A DNA stretch of 64,000 bases from Reyranella sp. (GTDB lineage: Bacteria; Pseudomonadota; Alphaproteobacteria; Reyranellales; Reyranellaceae), in assembly GCF_004297265.1 (NCBI RefSeq), contig NZ_SCUT01000020.1:1-64000 (forward strand), written 5' to 3'. The notes beneath the pieces were generated by a model. That model saw only the letters and a list, made by a program, of their open reading frames with translations. It did not search any database and was not told where the DNA came from. Below, piece by piece: positions 16,868-26,272 of the stretch (the stretch's first letter is position 1; the number at the start of each line of letters is the position of its first letter). The position numbers were made by a program, and so were the translations under genes.

Positions 16868-18232
16868 CTACTTCAGGCCGAAGGGCGCGAACTGCTGGGC
16901 GACCTCGGGGTCGAGTATCAGGGCGGCGGCCTTGTCGCCCTCGCCCTCGCGCGTCTCACCGATCATGATGCGCGCGATGCCGCGGCCGTAGAGCGCCAGG
17001 GGGCGGTTGGGATCGACGTCCAGGGCGTCGTCGTATTCCTTCACCGCGAGGCGGGGATCGCCCAGCTTCAGGTAGATGAAGCCACGCGTGTCGCGGACAT
17101 CGAGGTTGAGTGGCATCAGCTTCTGCGCGGTGTCGCAGTCCTGCAGGCCGGCGACCAGATCCTTGCCGGTGATGGCGCGGATGAGGCAGCGGTTGTTGTA
17201 GGCGCGCCCCATGCCGGGTTCCAGCTTGATGGCGGCATCGTAATCGGCCAGCGCCTTGGCGTACTCGTGCTTGGCGAAGTGCGCGTAGCCGCGATTGTAG
17301 TAGGCGACGGGATTGTCGGAATCGGCCTTGATCGATTCGTCGAGATCGCTGATCGCCTGGTCGTACTTTCCTTCCTCGGAAAGAAGGGCGGCGCGATTGG
17401 CCAGCGCCTGCGAATAGCGCGGCGCGTACCGCAGGGCCGTATCGTAGTCCTGCATGGCGAGCTGTTTCTGGCCGCGCCGGTTGTTGGCGAGGCCGCGGAT
17501 CACGTAGGCTTGGGCATTGTTGGGGGCGAGCTGTATGGCGCGGTCGAGGTCGGCCAGCGCGCGGCCGTTGTCACCGAGCTGGCTGTAGGCATTGCCGCGG
17601 GCGATCAGGGCGTCGACATTGTCCGGCTGCAGCACCAGAACCTTGTCGAAATCCTCGATGGCGCGATTGAAGGAGCGCTTGCGGGTCGCCAGCAGGACGC
17701 CGCGACCGAGATAGGCGAGCGAGTTGCTCGGGTCGACGCGGATCGCGTCGCCATAGTCGGAGAGGGCCCGGTCGGTTTCTCCCATCGCATGCAGCGACGT
17801 GGCACGGCGGTAGAGGTTCAGCGAATCGGGATTCCGGGGATCGATGGCGCCGTCATAGTGCTTCAACGCCTCCGAGTAATCCTCGGCCGCCAGCACCCTG
17901 TCGCCCAGGGCCGTACGGGCAATGCCGCGCGTCAGCCGGGCGAGCGCGATCTGGTCGGGCTTGAGCTGGCGGGTCTGCAGCGCCTTCGAGCAGGCGGCTG
18001 CCCGCACGTCCGCGTCCTTGACCGTGGGCCAGGCGCCGCGCACGCACTCGTCATAGAGCTGGTCCACCGACGGGCCGGGGGGCGCGGAAAGGGGAGGGGC
18101 GGGAGCCGGGGTTGCCGACTGCCGGTCGCGCACCGAGGGCGGCGGGTAGAGGTGATAGGCAAAGCCATAGATCCCGGCTCCACCGGCCAAGAACGCCGCG
18201 GCGGTAATCAGGAGCTTGGTCGAAAGGCGCAT
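16868..18232 (-). CDS. Membrane-anchored TPR-repeat protein
   Basis: The 454-residue product starts with a signal-anchor helix (LSTKLLITAAAFLAGGAGIYGFA core) and a Pro-rich linker. About nine tetratricopeptide repeats follow to the C-terminus. Repeats are easily seen, for example LAYLGRGVLLATRKRSFNRA, DALIARGNAYSQLGDNGRA and VAYYNRGYAHFAKHEYAKA. Such proteins scaffold protein-protein contacts, probably on the periplasmic side here. The start at 18232 is chosen because an upstream extension would run into the next gene's promoter region. Short 9-base repeats lie on both sides of the gene. No enzymatic domain is visible. Confidence 0.87.
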   Translation of the reverse strand: MRLSTKLLITAAAFLAGGAGIYGFAYHLYPPPSVRDRQSATPAPAPPLSAPPGPSVDQLYDECVRGAWPTVKDADVRAAACSKALQTRQLKPDQIALARLTRGIARTALGDRVLAAEDYSEALKHYDGAIDPRNPDSLNLYRRATSLHAMGETDRALSDYGDAIRVDPSNSLAYLGRGVLLATRKRSFNRAIEDFDKVLVLQPDNVDALIARGNAYSQLGDNGRALADLDRAIQLAPNNAQAYVIRGLANNRRGQKQLAMQDYDTALRYAPRYSQALANRAALLSEEGKYDQAISDLDESIKADSDNPVAYYNRGYAHFAKHEYAKALADYDAAIKLEPGMGRAYNNRCLIRAITGKDLVAGLQDCDTAQKLMPLNLDVRDTRGFIYLKLGDPRLAVKEYDDALDVDPNRPLALYGRGIARIMIGETREGEGDKAAALILDPEVAQQFAPFGLK

Positions 18233-18343
18233 GGGCAAGGGCTCGATCCGGGAGAACGTCGTCTCGTGTCGGGCGCTTGTACCAGACAGGGCGTAGGGCG
18301 GACAGCGTACGGCCCGCCCCGGGTCGGAGCGGGCCGCCACAAA

Positions 18344-18361
18344 TGAAATAATCGAAATGCT
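18344..18361. repeat. Two-unit copy of the 9-base repeat
   Basis: TGAAATAAT CGAAATGCT repeats the 9-base pattern seen four times at 16704-16739. It lies between the TPR gene and the glycine-rich gene and overlaps the last codon region of the latter. Confidence 0.45.
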
Positions 18362-18719
18362 AGCGGGTCGTCCCGGAGGCACCGCCCGTCACACCGCCCG
18401 AGCCGGACGGCGCCGGGGCCATGCCTTGGTTTACCGAACCGCCCCCGGTCGTATTGGCGCCGGCGCCTGCGCTGCCTCCTGGCGTCGTCGTCGGGCCGCC
18501 CGTCGTGGTGCCGCCGATCGTGGCGCCGCCGGTCGTGCCCGTGCCGGTCGTGCCGCCCGGACCCGACGTCGAGGCGCCTCCGCCGACCGAGGCGCCGCCA
18601 CTCGACGCACCGCCGCCGGTGCCAGCGCTGCCGCCTGCACTTCCGCCGCTCTGGGCCATCGCGGCGCTGCCGAAGAGCAGGGCGGCCGCCGTGAGGGCAA
18701 CGAGCTTGTTCGTGTTCAT
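18360..18719 (-). CDS. Small secreted Gly/Thr/Ser-rich protein
   Basis: This 119-residue protein has a clean signal peptide (MNTNKLVALTAAALLFGSAAMAQ). Its mature part is almost wholly low complexity: runs of GGS, GTGG, TTGG and PGG with no aromatic or cysteine residues. It may be a surface or periplasmic matrix-type protein; no family is recognised. The ATG is preceded by AGGAGG. It stands upstream of the TPR gene on the same strand, with a 127-base gap, and downstream of the helicase gene. Biased composition could mimic coding, but the signal peptide and ribosome-binding site argue for a real gene. Confidence 0.7.
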   Translation of the reverse strand: MNTNKLVALTAAALLFGSAAMAQSGGSAGGSAGTGGGASSGGASVGGGASTSGPGGTTGTGTTGGATIGGTTTGGPTTTPGGSAGAGANTTGGGSVNQGMAPAPSGSGGVTGGASGTTR

Positions 18720-18785
18720 GGGTTCCTCCTGTTGCGTTGCTTGATGCAGGAGAAACAGCCTGTCAGAGCGATCGTTGCAGCGATC

Positions 18786-21566
18786 TCAACTATCCAGAAA
18801 CCGCCTCGTTTCGGCCACCGCATCGGCCAGCCCGATGCGCTCGACGGTCACCCCCTGCGGGAAGGCGCTGAGCAAACGACTGGGTAACCGCGAATCCAGC
18901 ATCACGAAGACACCGCGATCGTCGGCCCGACGGATCAATCGTCCGTAGGCCTGCTTCAGTCGCAACCGCGCCAGCATGTCGTCGTAGCCGTTGGCGCCCG
19001 CACCGGCTGCCTTCCAGTGCGCCTTGCGCGCGCGGTGGAGAATGTCGGGGCGCGGCCAGGGTACGCGGTCGAACACGATCAGCCGCAGCGAGCGTCCCGG
19101 CACATCGACGCCGTCGCGCACGGCGTCGGTGCCGAGCAGGCAGGAATGCTCCTCGGCGCGGAAGATGTCGACCAGGGTCGCGGCATCCATGCCGCCGACA
19201 TGCTGGGCATAGAGCGGCAGGCCCGCTTCCTCGAGCACGGGCGCGATGCGCTGGTGCACGGCGCGCAGCCGGCCGATCGCGGTGAAGAGGCCCAGCGCGC
19301 CGCCGCCCGCCGCGAGGAACAGTTCGCGATAGGCAGCGGCGACCTGTTCGGCATCGTCGCGCTTCACGTCCTTCACGATCAGCACCTTGGTCGCGTTCGC
19401 GTAGTTGAATGGCGAAGCCATGGCCGCGCGCATGGCCGGTGCCGCGAGGTGCCGGGTGCCGGTGCGCGCCTCGGCGACCTTCCAGTCGGCCTGGGCGGCG
19501 ACGTCCTCGTCGTTGGCGGCCTGCGGGATGCCGAGCGAGTCGCGCAGGGTGGCCGAGGTGATCACCGCGCCGTGCGCCGGCCGGATCACCGCGTTCACGA
19601 ACGGCTCGGCCGGATCGAGATAGTGGCGATACATGCCGACGTCGTATTCACGGCCCTGCACCCTTTCGACCGCGAACCAGTCGACGAAGGCGGGGTCGGG
19701 ATCGTTGTGCATGCCGCGCAGCATGGCGCGCCAGGATTCCAGCGTCAGTTCGCAGCGGTTGGTGAGCGACCGCGCCACGCCTTCGATGCGGGCGCGCTGG
19801 CCGGAGTCGAGCTTGTCGGCCTCGCCTTCGAGCTTGGCGCGCAGCGCCTGGCGCAGCCGACGCACCGGCTGCAGCATCTTCTCCAGCGCCTCGGCAAGCT
19901 GGTCGGCCGCTTCGATCAGGCCGGGATTGAGCGGGCGCACGTCGCATTCCTGGCCAAATCCCTGGTCGTCGCCGGCCGATCGCGCACGCACCTGCTGGCG
20001 CACAAGTGCCAGGAACTCCTCGGTAGGGCCCAGAACCGTACCGTCGGCCAGGCGCGTCTGCCAGTTGGGGGAAGGAAGCTGTTGCGCAAGATCGAGCAGG
20101 CGGCGCAAGGCATTCTGCGCCTCGACGTCTTCGCCGAGGAGATCGCTCAGTCGGCGTTCCAGTCCGCGCGCGCGGCTGCCGCGTCGTCCCTCGGCGCCTA
20201 GCAGCCAGCGGCGCAGGTCCGAGGCCTCGATGCCGCTCAGATGCGCGCCGAACGCGCCGTCGGCGGCATCGAACAGGTGGTGGCCCTCGTCGAACACGTA
20301 GCGCAGCGGTCGCGTACCGTCGTCGAGCCCGCCCATCGCCGCCTGGATCATCACCAGCGCATGGTTGGCGATGACGATGTCGGCCTGCCGCGCGCGGCGG
20401 ATCGTGCGTTCGACGTAGCACTTCCGGTAATGTTCGCACGCCGAGTAGATGCACTCGCCGCGCCGGTCGGCGAGCCGCTGCACGCGGCTGCGACCCACCA
20501 GGTCGAGCAGCCAGGCCGGCAGGTCGCCGCCGATCATGTCGCCGTCGCGGCTGGCAAGCGCCCAGCGCGCCAGCAGGCCGAGGCCGACCGCATTCTCCGG
20601 CACCAGGCCGGTGCGCATCGCCGCCTCCTGGAAGTTCAGCAGGCAGAGATAGTTCTCGCGGCCCTTGCGGATGACGACGCGGCGGCGCTTCTCGGCAGAG
20701 TCGCGATGCAGCCGGTCGAGTTCGTTGTCGATCTGGCGCTGCAGGTTGCGCGTGTAGGTCGAGATCCAGACCGGCGCGCCGTTCTTCTCGGCCCACAGGC
20801 TGGCCGGCGCGACATAGCCCAGGGTCTTGCCGACGCCGGTGCCGGCCTCGACCAGAACGACATGCGGTTTGCCTTCTTCCTCGCGCGGCGCGAAGGCCGC
20901 GCTGGCGGCGGAGGCATAGTCGCTCTGCGTCGGCCGCGCCTCGGCCAGGTTGGCGCCGGCGGAAACGAGATGGGCCAGCCGCAGCCGCGCTTCGCGCGGT
21001 TCGACGGGCTGGCTGCCCGGCGGCGGCGCCGGTGGGGGCTCTTCCCAGACCGGCAGGCTCTTCCAGATGTCGAGGCCCGCGCCCGGGCGCGCTTTCTTGC
21101 CCCCCTGGTCGATGCCGAGGGCCGCCAGCACGGCATCGCCCCAGCTCCAGTGCCCACGCGCCATGGCAAGCGCCGTGTCCTTCATCTCCGACGAGGCGAG
21201 CGCTGCCATGTCGTCGAGCTCGTCGAGCAACGACCGGGCGATCCTGGGCAGGGCGGCAATCTCTTCTTCCGGCGTCGCCGGTACCGGCAGGTCGAGCGCC
21301 TCGCACAGGCCGCGCACCGTCGGCAGGCAGAAGCGCGCCGGCCGCACGAAGGCGAAGAGTTCCAGCAGGTCGTGTGCCGGGATCTCCTCAAGGCCGAGCC
21401 GCGCCGCTACCGCGGGAGCGTGGCAGACCAGCGGCGGGTTGCCGGCGGCCCGCGAGCCTGCATTGGCGCCCGAGAGACGCTCCAGCGTTCCGCCGGGCGC
21501 CCGCCACAGCGCGCCGCGGGCGGTCGCAACCAGGGCTGGCCAGGAGGAAATCGCCGGAATGGTCAC
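18786..21566 (-). CDS. ATP-dependent DNA helicase, DinG/XPD-like with Fe-S cluster
   Basis: This is a superfamily 2 helicase of about 926 residues. Walker A is EAGTGVGKT and Walker B is FDEGHHLFD. Between them lie four cysteines, one in YLCLLN and three in GECIYSACEHYRKC, the Fe-S cluster pattern of DinG/XPD proteins. The C-terminal half has motif VI-like QAYGRLIRRADDRGV. An extra N-terminal region of about 190 residues is typical of the alphaproteobacterial form. The most likely start is GTG at 21566; reading on to ATG 21644 would overlap the divergent gene. It probably unwinds damaged or structured DNA in the cytoplasm. Confidence 0.9.
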   Translation of the reverse strand: MTIPAISSWPALVATARGALWRAPGGTLERLSGANAGSRAAGNPPLVCHAPAVAARLGLEEIPAHDLLELFAFVRPARFCLPTVRGLCEALDLPVPATPEEEIAALPRIARSLLDELDDMAALASSEMKDTALAMARGHWSWGDAVLAALGIDQGGKKARPGAGLDIWKSLPVWEEPPPAPPPGSQPVEPREARLRLAHLVSAGANLAEARPTQSDYASAASAAFAPREEEGKPHVVLVEAGTGVGKTLGYVAPASLWAEKNGAPVWISTYTRNLQRQIDNELDRLHRDSAEKRRRVVIRKGRENYLCLLNFQEAAMRTGLVPENAVGLGLLARWALASRDGDMIGGDLPAWLLDLVGRSRVQRLADRRGECIYSACEHYRKCYVERTIRRARQADIVIANHALVMIQAAMGGLDDGTRPLRYVFDEGHHLFDAADGAFGAHLSGIEASDLRRWLLGAEGRRGSRARGLERRLSDLLGEDVEAQNALRRLLDLAQQLPSPNWQTRLADGTVLGPTEEFLALVRQQVRARSAGDDQGFGQECDVRPLNPGLIEAADQLAEALEKMLQPVRRLRQALRAKLEGEADKLDSGQRARIEGVARSLTNRCELTLESWRAMLRGMHNDPDPAFVDWFAVERVQGREYDVGMYRHYLDPAEPFVNAVIRPAHGAVITSATLRDSLGIPQAANDEDVAAQADWKVAEARTGTRHLAAPAMRAAMASPFNYANATKVLIVKDVKRDDAEQVAAAYRELFLAAGGGALGLFTAIGRLRAVHQRIAPVLEEAGLPLYAQHVGGMDAATLVDIFRAEEHSCLLGTDAVRDGVDVPGRSLRLIVFDRVPWPRPDILHRARKAHWKAAGAGANGYDDMLARLRLKQAYGRLIRRADDRGVFVMLDSRLPSRLLSAFPQGVTVERIGLADAVAETRRFLDS

Positions 21567-21634
21567 CGGCGGGTGAATAGCACAGGCCAAATGGCCGATG
21601 CAGCGACTGTCGGTTGCGCCTAAAATCACGCGCC

Positions 21635-22786
21635 ATGAAAGCACCGCCCGTCGTCAGGAAGACCACCGCCGTCTTCCACCAGTCCGGCGCCCTGCCAGTG
21701 GGCAGGGGCAAGATCACCGGCATTATTGCACTCACCTTGGGCGGCCTTGCCGTGCTGGCGGTGCTGGCCTTTCATTTCCCCGAGTATTTGACGACGCCGG
21801 ACCTGCGCAAGAAATACGACGTGGGCCTGCTGCGGCAGGTGTTGCTGGTCGGCATGGTGATCGCGGGCGGCATGGCGATCGCCAATCTGGTCCAGCGCCG
21901 CAATCGCTGGCTGAATGCGACGGCGCTCGCCCTGATCGCGTTGGCCGCCGCGATGGGCGGCCACCGGGTCCCTGTCGCCGACTTTCCCGACAACACGCCC
22001 TATGTCGGGCTCGACTGGTTCATCCTCGACCTGCTGGGCTCGAGCATGATCTTCATCCTGATCGAGAAGCTGGTGCCTCTCCATCGCGACCAGCCGGTAT
22101 TCCGGCCGGGCTGGCAGACGGACTTCACGCATTTCATCGTGAACCACCTCCTGGTGGGCCTGGCGTTGCTGATCGTGAACTTCGCCATTCATAGCCTGTT
22201 CGGCTGGCTGGTCTGGCCGCCCTTGCAGAAATGGGTGGGCGGGTTGCCGTTCTTCGCCGCGCTCTTCCTCGTGTTGCTGGTGGCCGACCTGGTGCAGTAC
22301 TGGACGCACCGTGCCTATCACGAGATTCCGTTCTTGTGGCGCTTCCACGCCGTGCATCACAGCGCCGAGTACATGGACTGGATGGCGGGCTCGCGGCTCC
22401 ACCTGTTCGAGCTTCTCACGACGCGCGTGTCGATCCTGGGCGTGCTCTACGTGCTGGGCTTCAGCCAGGCCGTCACCGACGTCTATATCGTGATCGTGGG
22501 CTTCCAGGCGGTGTTCAACCACGCCAATGTCCGGTTGCCCGCGATCTTCGGCAAGGCGCCGCTCAAGTGGCTGATCGTGACGCCCGACTTCCATCACTGG
22601 CATCACAGTTCCGAGCGCGAGGCGATCGACCGCAACTACGCCGCCCACTTCGCCTTCATCGACTACATTTTCGGCACCGCGGTGAAGTCAGATCGGCGCT
22701 TCCCCGGCAAGTACGGCGTGCTGGGCGACTACATGCCCAACGGCTTCGTGCGCCAGCAGCTCTTTCCCTTCACGTGGAAGGGCTGA
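21635..22786 (+). CDS. Sterol desaturase/fatty acid hydroxylase family membrane protein
   Basis: The 383-residue membrane protein has several hydrophobic helices and the histidine clusters of di-iron membrane hydroxylases: HRAYH, HAVHHS and HHWHHS, spaced as in ERG3/fatty acid hydroxylases. These enzymes insert oxygen into or desaturate lipid chains using O2. The N-terminal 120 residues add extra helices not present in the shorter paralogue at 28583. The start MKAPPVV at 21635 is chosen over an in-frame ATG at 21614. Its 3' end overlaps the convergent MFS gene by 17 bases. Confidence 0.88.
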   Translation: MKAPPVVRKTTAVFHQSGALPVGRGKITGIIALTLGGLAVLAVLAFHFPEYLTTPDLRKKYDVGLLRQVLLVGMVIAGGMAIANLVQRRNRWLNATALALIALAAAMGGHRVPVADFPDNTPYVGLDWFILDLLGSSMIFILIEKLVPLHRDQPVFRPGWQTDFTHFIVNHLLVGLALLIVNFAIHSLFGWLVWPPLQKWVGGLPFFAALFLVLLVADLVQYWTHRAYHEIPFLWRFHAVHHSAEYMDWMAGSRLHLFELLTTRVSILGVLYVLGFSQAVTDVYIVIVGFQAVFNHANVRLPAIFGKAPLKWLIVTPDFHHWHHSSEREAIDRNYAAHFAFIDYIFGTAVKSDRRFPGKYGVLGDYMPNGFVRQQLFPFTWKG

Positions 22787-23933
22787 CGGCCCGTCGCCTG
22801 GCCTCGGCCACCAGCGACAGGGCGGCCGCCAGGACCAGGGTGGCGACGGCGACCAGCAACGGCGTCGCGAGGCTGCCTGACGCGTCGTAGACGTAGCCCG
22901 CGAAGGCGGGGCCCAGGATCTGGCCGAAGCTGAACGACGCCGTCATCAGCGCGATGCGGCCGCGTGGATCGCCGCTGCCCGAGCGCGTGGCGACGAGGCC
23001 GAGTGCGGTCAGGCCCATGAAGGTGCCACCGACGAACACCGCCGAAATCACGATGCTGGCCGGATGGAGCCACAGCGCACTGGTCGCGACGCCGATTGCC
23101 TCGACCGCGCAGGCCACGGCATAGATCGGCAGGACGCCCCAGCGCCGTCCCAGCCCCGTCCAGACGGCGACCGAAGGTACGGCGCTGAGGCCGAACAGGA
23201 CCCAGATGTAAGGCTCCAGGTGTGCGAGCGTCGGCGAGCCGCGCACCATGTCGACGATGAAGGTCGCGGTGATGACATAGCCGAAGCCGAACAGGCCGTA
23301 GGAGAGGAGCAAGGCCGCGAAATCCGCCGACAGGCGCACGCCGACTGCCGTCTGCGCGGCCTGCGCGGGCGCCTCGTCGGGGGACACCAGCCAGCCAACG
23401 GCGAGGCTGGCGGCGGCGGCGATGGCAGCACTCGCGAACCAAAGTGTCGGCCAAGCAGCGCCGGCCCTGAGCAGCACCGCCACGATGAGCGCCGAGACGG
23501 CGATGCCGACGCCTACACCTGCGAAATGGATGGCGGAGAGCGCGCCTTGTCCTGTTGCGCTCAGCCGGTCGATGACGAGGGCCGAGCTGAAGATGAGCGC
23601 GAAGGCGCTCGCCGCGCCGGCGATCAGGCGCAGGCCGATGAAGGCGGGCATCACCGTCGTCAGACCCATCCCCAGAAGGCAAATCGCAGTGACCGCGAGC
23701 GAAGCCAGCAGCCAGACGCGGCGCGAGCCCGGCAGGCGAATGGCCGCCAGCAAGGCGCCGGCGAAGTATCCCACAAAATTTGCCGACGCGATCAGGCCGG
23801 CTTGCGCCTTGGTGAGTGGCACGGCTTCGACCATCGGCGGCAGGATCGGCGTGTAGACGAAGCGGCCGATACCGATCCCGGCCGCCATCGCAAGCAGCCC
23901 GCCGAAACTGAGCCAGAGTGCACGTTTGTTCAT
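22770..23933 (-). CDS. MFS transporter, YbfB/YjiJ family
   Basis: This 387-residue inner-membrane carrier has twelve predicted helices. The first helix ends in GIGIGRFVYTPILPPM, the hallmark of the YbfB/YjiJ subgroup, followed by LTKAQAGLIASANFVGY. Substrates of this subgroup are unknown; drug or metabolite efflux is often assumed. The start MNKRALWLS at 23933 is preferred because the longer reading adds a non-hydrophobic leader. It is convergent with the hydroxylase gene (17-base overlap) and divergent from lysK with a 70-base gap. Confidence 0.88.
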   Translation of the reverse strand: MNKRALWLSFGGLLAMAAGIGIGRFVYTPILPPMVEAVPLTKAQAGLIASANFVGYFAGALLAAIRLPGSRRVWLLASLAVTAICLLGMGLTTVMPAFIGLRLIAGAASAFALIFSSALVIDRLSATGQGALSAIHFAGVGVGIAVSALIVAVLLRAGAAWPTLWFASAAIAAAASLAVGWLVSPDEAPAQAAQTAVGVRLSADFAALLLSYGLFGFGYVITATFIVDMVRGSPTLAHLEPYIWVLFGLSAVPSVAVWTGLGRRWGVLPIYAVACAVEAIGVATSALWLHPASIVISAVFVGGTFMGLTALGLVATRSGSGDPRGRIALMTASFSFGQILGPAFAGYVYDASGSLATPLLVAVATLVLAAALSLVAEARRRAVSPST

Positions 23934-23965
23934 TGCGGACGCGGCACTTTGGGCTGTCCCTGCAA

Positions 23966-23994
23966 TTGACGCAAATGGCCCCCGCACCTAGTTT
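23966..23994 (+). promoter_or_regulatory. Sigma-70-like promoter of the lysyl-tRNA synthetase gene
   Basis: TTGACG (23966-23971), a 17-base spacer, then TAGTTT (23989-23994). Transcription would start around 24001-24004, at or within three bases of the ATG at 24004. There is no Shine-Dalgarno sequence before that ATG, so the mRNA is predicted to be leaderless. Confidence 0.6.
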
Positions 23995-24003
23995 GGCCAA
24001 TCC

Positions 24004-25605
24004 ATGTCACAGATTGATCGCACCCTTGCCGAGGCCGCGCGCGCGTGGCCGTTTGAAGAAGCCCGCAAGCTCGTCGCCCGCATCGGCGGCAAAGCGCCGG
24101 CGAAAGGCTATGTGCTGTTCGAGACCGGCTACGGCCCGTCGGGCCTGCCCCATATCGGCACGTTTGGCGAGGTCGTGCGCACGACGATGGTGCGGCAGGC
24201 CTTCCGCCGCCTGTCCGACGTGCCGGCGCGTCTGTTCTGTTTCTCCGACGACATGGACGGCCTGCGCAAGGTGCCGGACAACGTGCCGAACAAGGAGATG
24301 CTGGCGGGCCATCTCGGCAAGCCGCTGACCTCGGTGCCCGATCCGTTCAGCAACGAACATCCGAGCTTCGGTGCGGCGAACAACGCCCGGCTGCGCGCCT
24401 TCCTGGATTCATTCGGCTTCGAGTACGAGTTCCAGTCGGCGACCGACTGGTACAAGTCCGGACGCTTCGACGCGATGCTGCTCGCCATGCTGCGCCACTA
24501 CGACGAAGTGCAGGCGGTCATGCTGCCGACGCTCGGTGAGGAGCGCCGCGCCACCTACTCGATCTTCCTGCCGATCTCGCCCAAGACGGGCCGCGTGCTG
24601 CAGGTGCCGGTGATCAAGACCGACGCCGATGCCGGCACCATCGTCTATCGCGACGAGGACGGCTCGATGGTCGAAACGCCGGTCACCGGCGGCAACGTCA
24701 AGCTGCAGTGGAAGGCCGACTGGGCTGGCCGCTGGTTCGCCCTCGACGTCGACTACGAGATGTACGGCAAGGACCTGATCCCCTCGGCCGAACTCTCGGC
24801 GAAGATCGTGCGCATCCTGGGCGGCAAGCCGCCGGAGGGCTTCAATTACGAGCTCTTCCTCGACGAGGAAGGCAAGAAGATCTCCAAGTCCAAGGGCAAC
24901 GGCCTGTCGGTCGAGGAGTGGCTGCGCTATGCCTCCCCCGAATCGCTGGCGCTCTACATGCACCAGCAGCCGCGGCGCGCGAAGCGTCTCCATTTCGACG
25001 TGATTCCGCGCGCCATCGACGACTATCTCTCGCTGGTCGAGAAGCTGCCGAAGGAAGAGCCGGCGCGGGCGCTGGAGAACCCCGCGTGGCACATCCATGA
25101 CGGCACGGCGCCTGCCAACTCCGCGGCCGGGGTCACTTTCGGCATGCTGCTGAATCTCGCCGGCGTCGCCAACACCGAGGACAAGGATGTCCTCTGGCAG
25201 TATTTGCGCCGCTACGTGCCGGGCGCCACGCCCGAGAACGCGCCCTATCTCGACCGACTGCTGGCCGGCGCGGTCGCCTACTACCAGGACTTCGTGAAGT
25301 CCTCGAAGAAGTTCCGCCTGCCCACCGACCGCGAACGTCCGGCGCTGCAGGATCTGCTGGAGACGCTGCGCAAGTGCCCCGAGGATGCGACGGCCGAGGT
25401 CATCCAGGACGAGGTCTATGAGGCCGGCAAGCGCCACTTCGCCAAGGAAGAGCTGCGGCAGTGGTTCAAGACCCTTTACGAGGTGCTGCTCGGCAGCGAG
25501 CAGGGGCCGCGCATGGGCGCCTTCATCAAGCTCTACGGTCGCGACAACGTCGTGAAGCTGATCGAACGCGCGCTGGCCGGCGAGGATCTGAGCAAAGCAG
25601 CGTAG
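24004..25605 (+). CDS. lysK: Lysyl-tRNA synthetase, class I (archaeal type)
   Basis: The 533-residue enzyme charges tRNA-Lys. It is a class I synthetase: the HIGH-like PHIGT lies at residues 49-53 and the KMSKS-like KISKSKGN near residue 297, in a Rossmann core, followed by an all-helical anticodon-binding domain. This type is typical of archaea and many alphaproteobacteria, in place of class II LysS. The start lacks a ribosome-binding site, and a promoter places the transcript start almost at the ATG. The next gene starts 10 bases after the stop and may be co-transcribed. Confidence 0.96.
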   Translation: MSQIDRTLAEAARAWPFEEARKLVARIGGKAPAKGYVLFETGYGPSGLPHIGTFGEVVRTTMVRQAFRRLSDVPARLFCFSDDMDGLRKVPDNVPNKEMLAGHLGKPLTSVPDPFSNEHPSFGAANNARLRAFLDSFGFEYEFQSATDWYKSGRFDAMLLAMLRHYDEVQAVMLPTLGEERRATYSIFLPISPKTGRVLQVPVIKTDADAGTIVYRDEDGSMVETPVTGGNVKLQWKADWAGRWFALDVDYEMYGKDLIPSAELSAKIVRILGGKPPEGFNYELFLDEEGKKISKSKGNGLSVEEWLRYASPESLALYMHQQPRRAKRLHFDVIPRAIDDYLSLVEKLPKEEPARALENPAWHIHDGTAPANSAAGVTFGMLLNLAGVANTEDKDVLWQYLRRYVPGATPENAPYLDRLLAGAVAYYQDFVKSSKKFRLPTDRERPALQDLLETLRKCPEDATAEVIQDEVYEAGKRHFAKEELRQWFKTLYEVLLGSEQGPRMGAFIKLYGRDNVVKLIERALAGEDLSKAA

Positions 25606-25615
25606 GACCAGCGAC

Positions 25616-26272
25616 ATGCATGACGGCGTCGTCTTCGACTATCTCAATCCCGACGTGCCGGCCGGCCTGCGCCTGCTCGACGTTCCCCTGGTCCGCGCCA
25701 ACCGCGAGACCATCAAGGGCTATGGCGAGGTCGTGCGCGATCCCAAGAAGCAGAAGATCGAGATCGTACCCTGGCCGCTCACCGGCTCGCGCAAGCTCGA
25801 TGCCGGCACCGGCATCGAGGGCGGCACGGCCGAGGGCATCTTCACGTGCGAGTGGCGCGGCAACGAGCTGATCGGCCGCAACGAGGCGGTCGGCGGCCAC
25901 TATGTCATCGGCTTCCGCGACCTGCCAGAGACGGTGCGACCCGGCGTGAAGCTGAGCAAGGGGCGCGTGCTCCTGTGGCACTGCAACTATCACCCGGATG
26001 GCGGCCAGCTCTTCTGGCCGCTCGACGGCAAGCCGTTCGTCGTGCCGGCCGCGCTGCCGGGCGACGATCTCCAGCCCGAGTCCTTCAAGGCCTTCTGGTC
26101 CGACGGCAGCGTCGGGATCTACATCCACCCCGGCATCTGGCACGAGGGCGTCTTCCCGGTGAACGAGACCGGGCGCTTCTTCGACAAGCAGGGCAAGGTG
26201 CATGCGCGCGTGAGCTGCGACCTCGCGCGCGAGTTCGGCGTTCTGCTCAACGTGCCGCTGCCGCAGGGCTGA
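25616..26272 (+). CDS. Ureidoglycolate-lyase-like (AllA family) protein
   Basis: The 218-residue protein resembles the cupin-like AllA family, which cleaves ureidoglycolate to glyoxylate and urea. The C-terminal segment VGIYIHPGIWHEGVFPV is the most characteristic stretch, with histidines placed as metal ligands. RVLLWHCNYHPDGG may add more. It is longer than classical AllA (about 160 residues) and has an N-terminal extension, so it may act on a different ureido or amide substrate. It follows lysK by 10 bases. Its end overlaps the convergent TetR gene by 26 bases. No other allantoin genes are nearby. Confidence 0.7.
   Translation: MHDGVVFDYLNPDVPAGLRLLDVPLVRANRETIKGYGEVVRDPKKQKIEIVPWPLTGSRKLDAGTGIEGGTAEGIFTCEWRGNELIGRNEAVGGHYVIGFRDLPETVRPGVKLSKGRVLLWHCNYHPDGGQLFWPLDGKPFVVPAALPGDDLQPESFKAFWSDGSVGIYIHPGIWHEGVFPVNETGRFFDKQGKVHARVSCDLAREFGVLLNVPLPQG

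Noticed and set aside
21567-21644. Helicase start at ATG 21644
   Set aside because: It would run past the start of the divergent hydroxylase gene; the added residues do not look like helicase sequence. GTG 21566 fits better.
25616-26272. A complete allantoin degradation cluster
   Set aside because: Only one AllA-like gene is present; neighbours are a tRNA synthetase and a TetR regulator.
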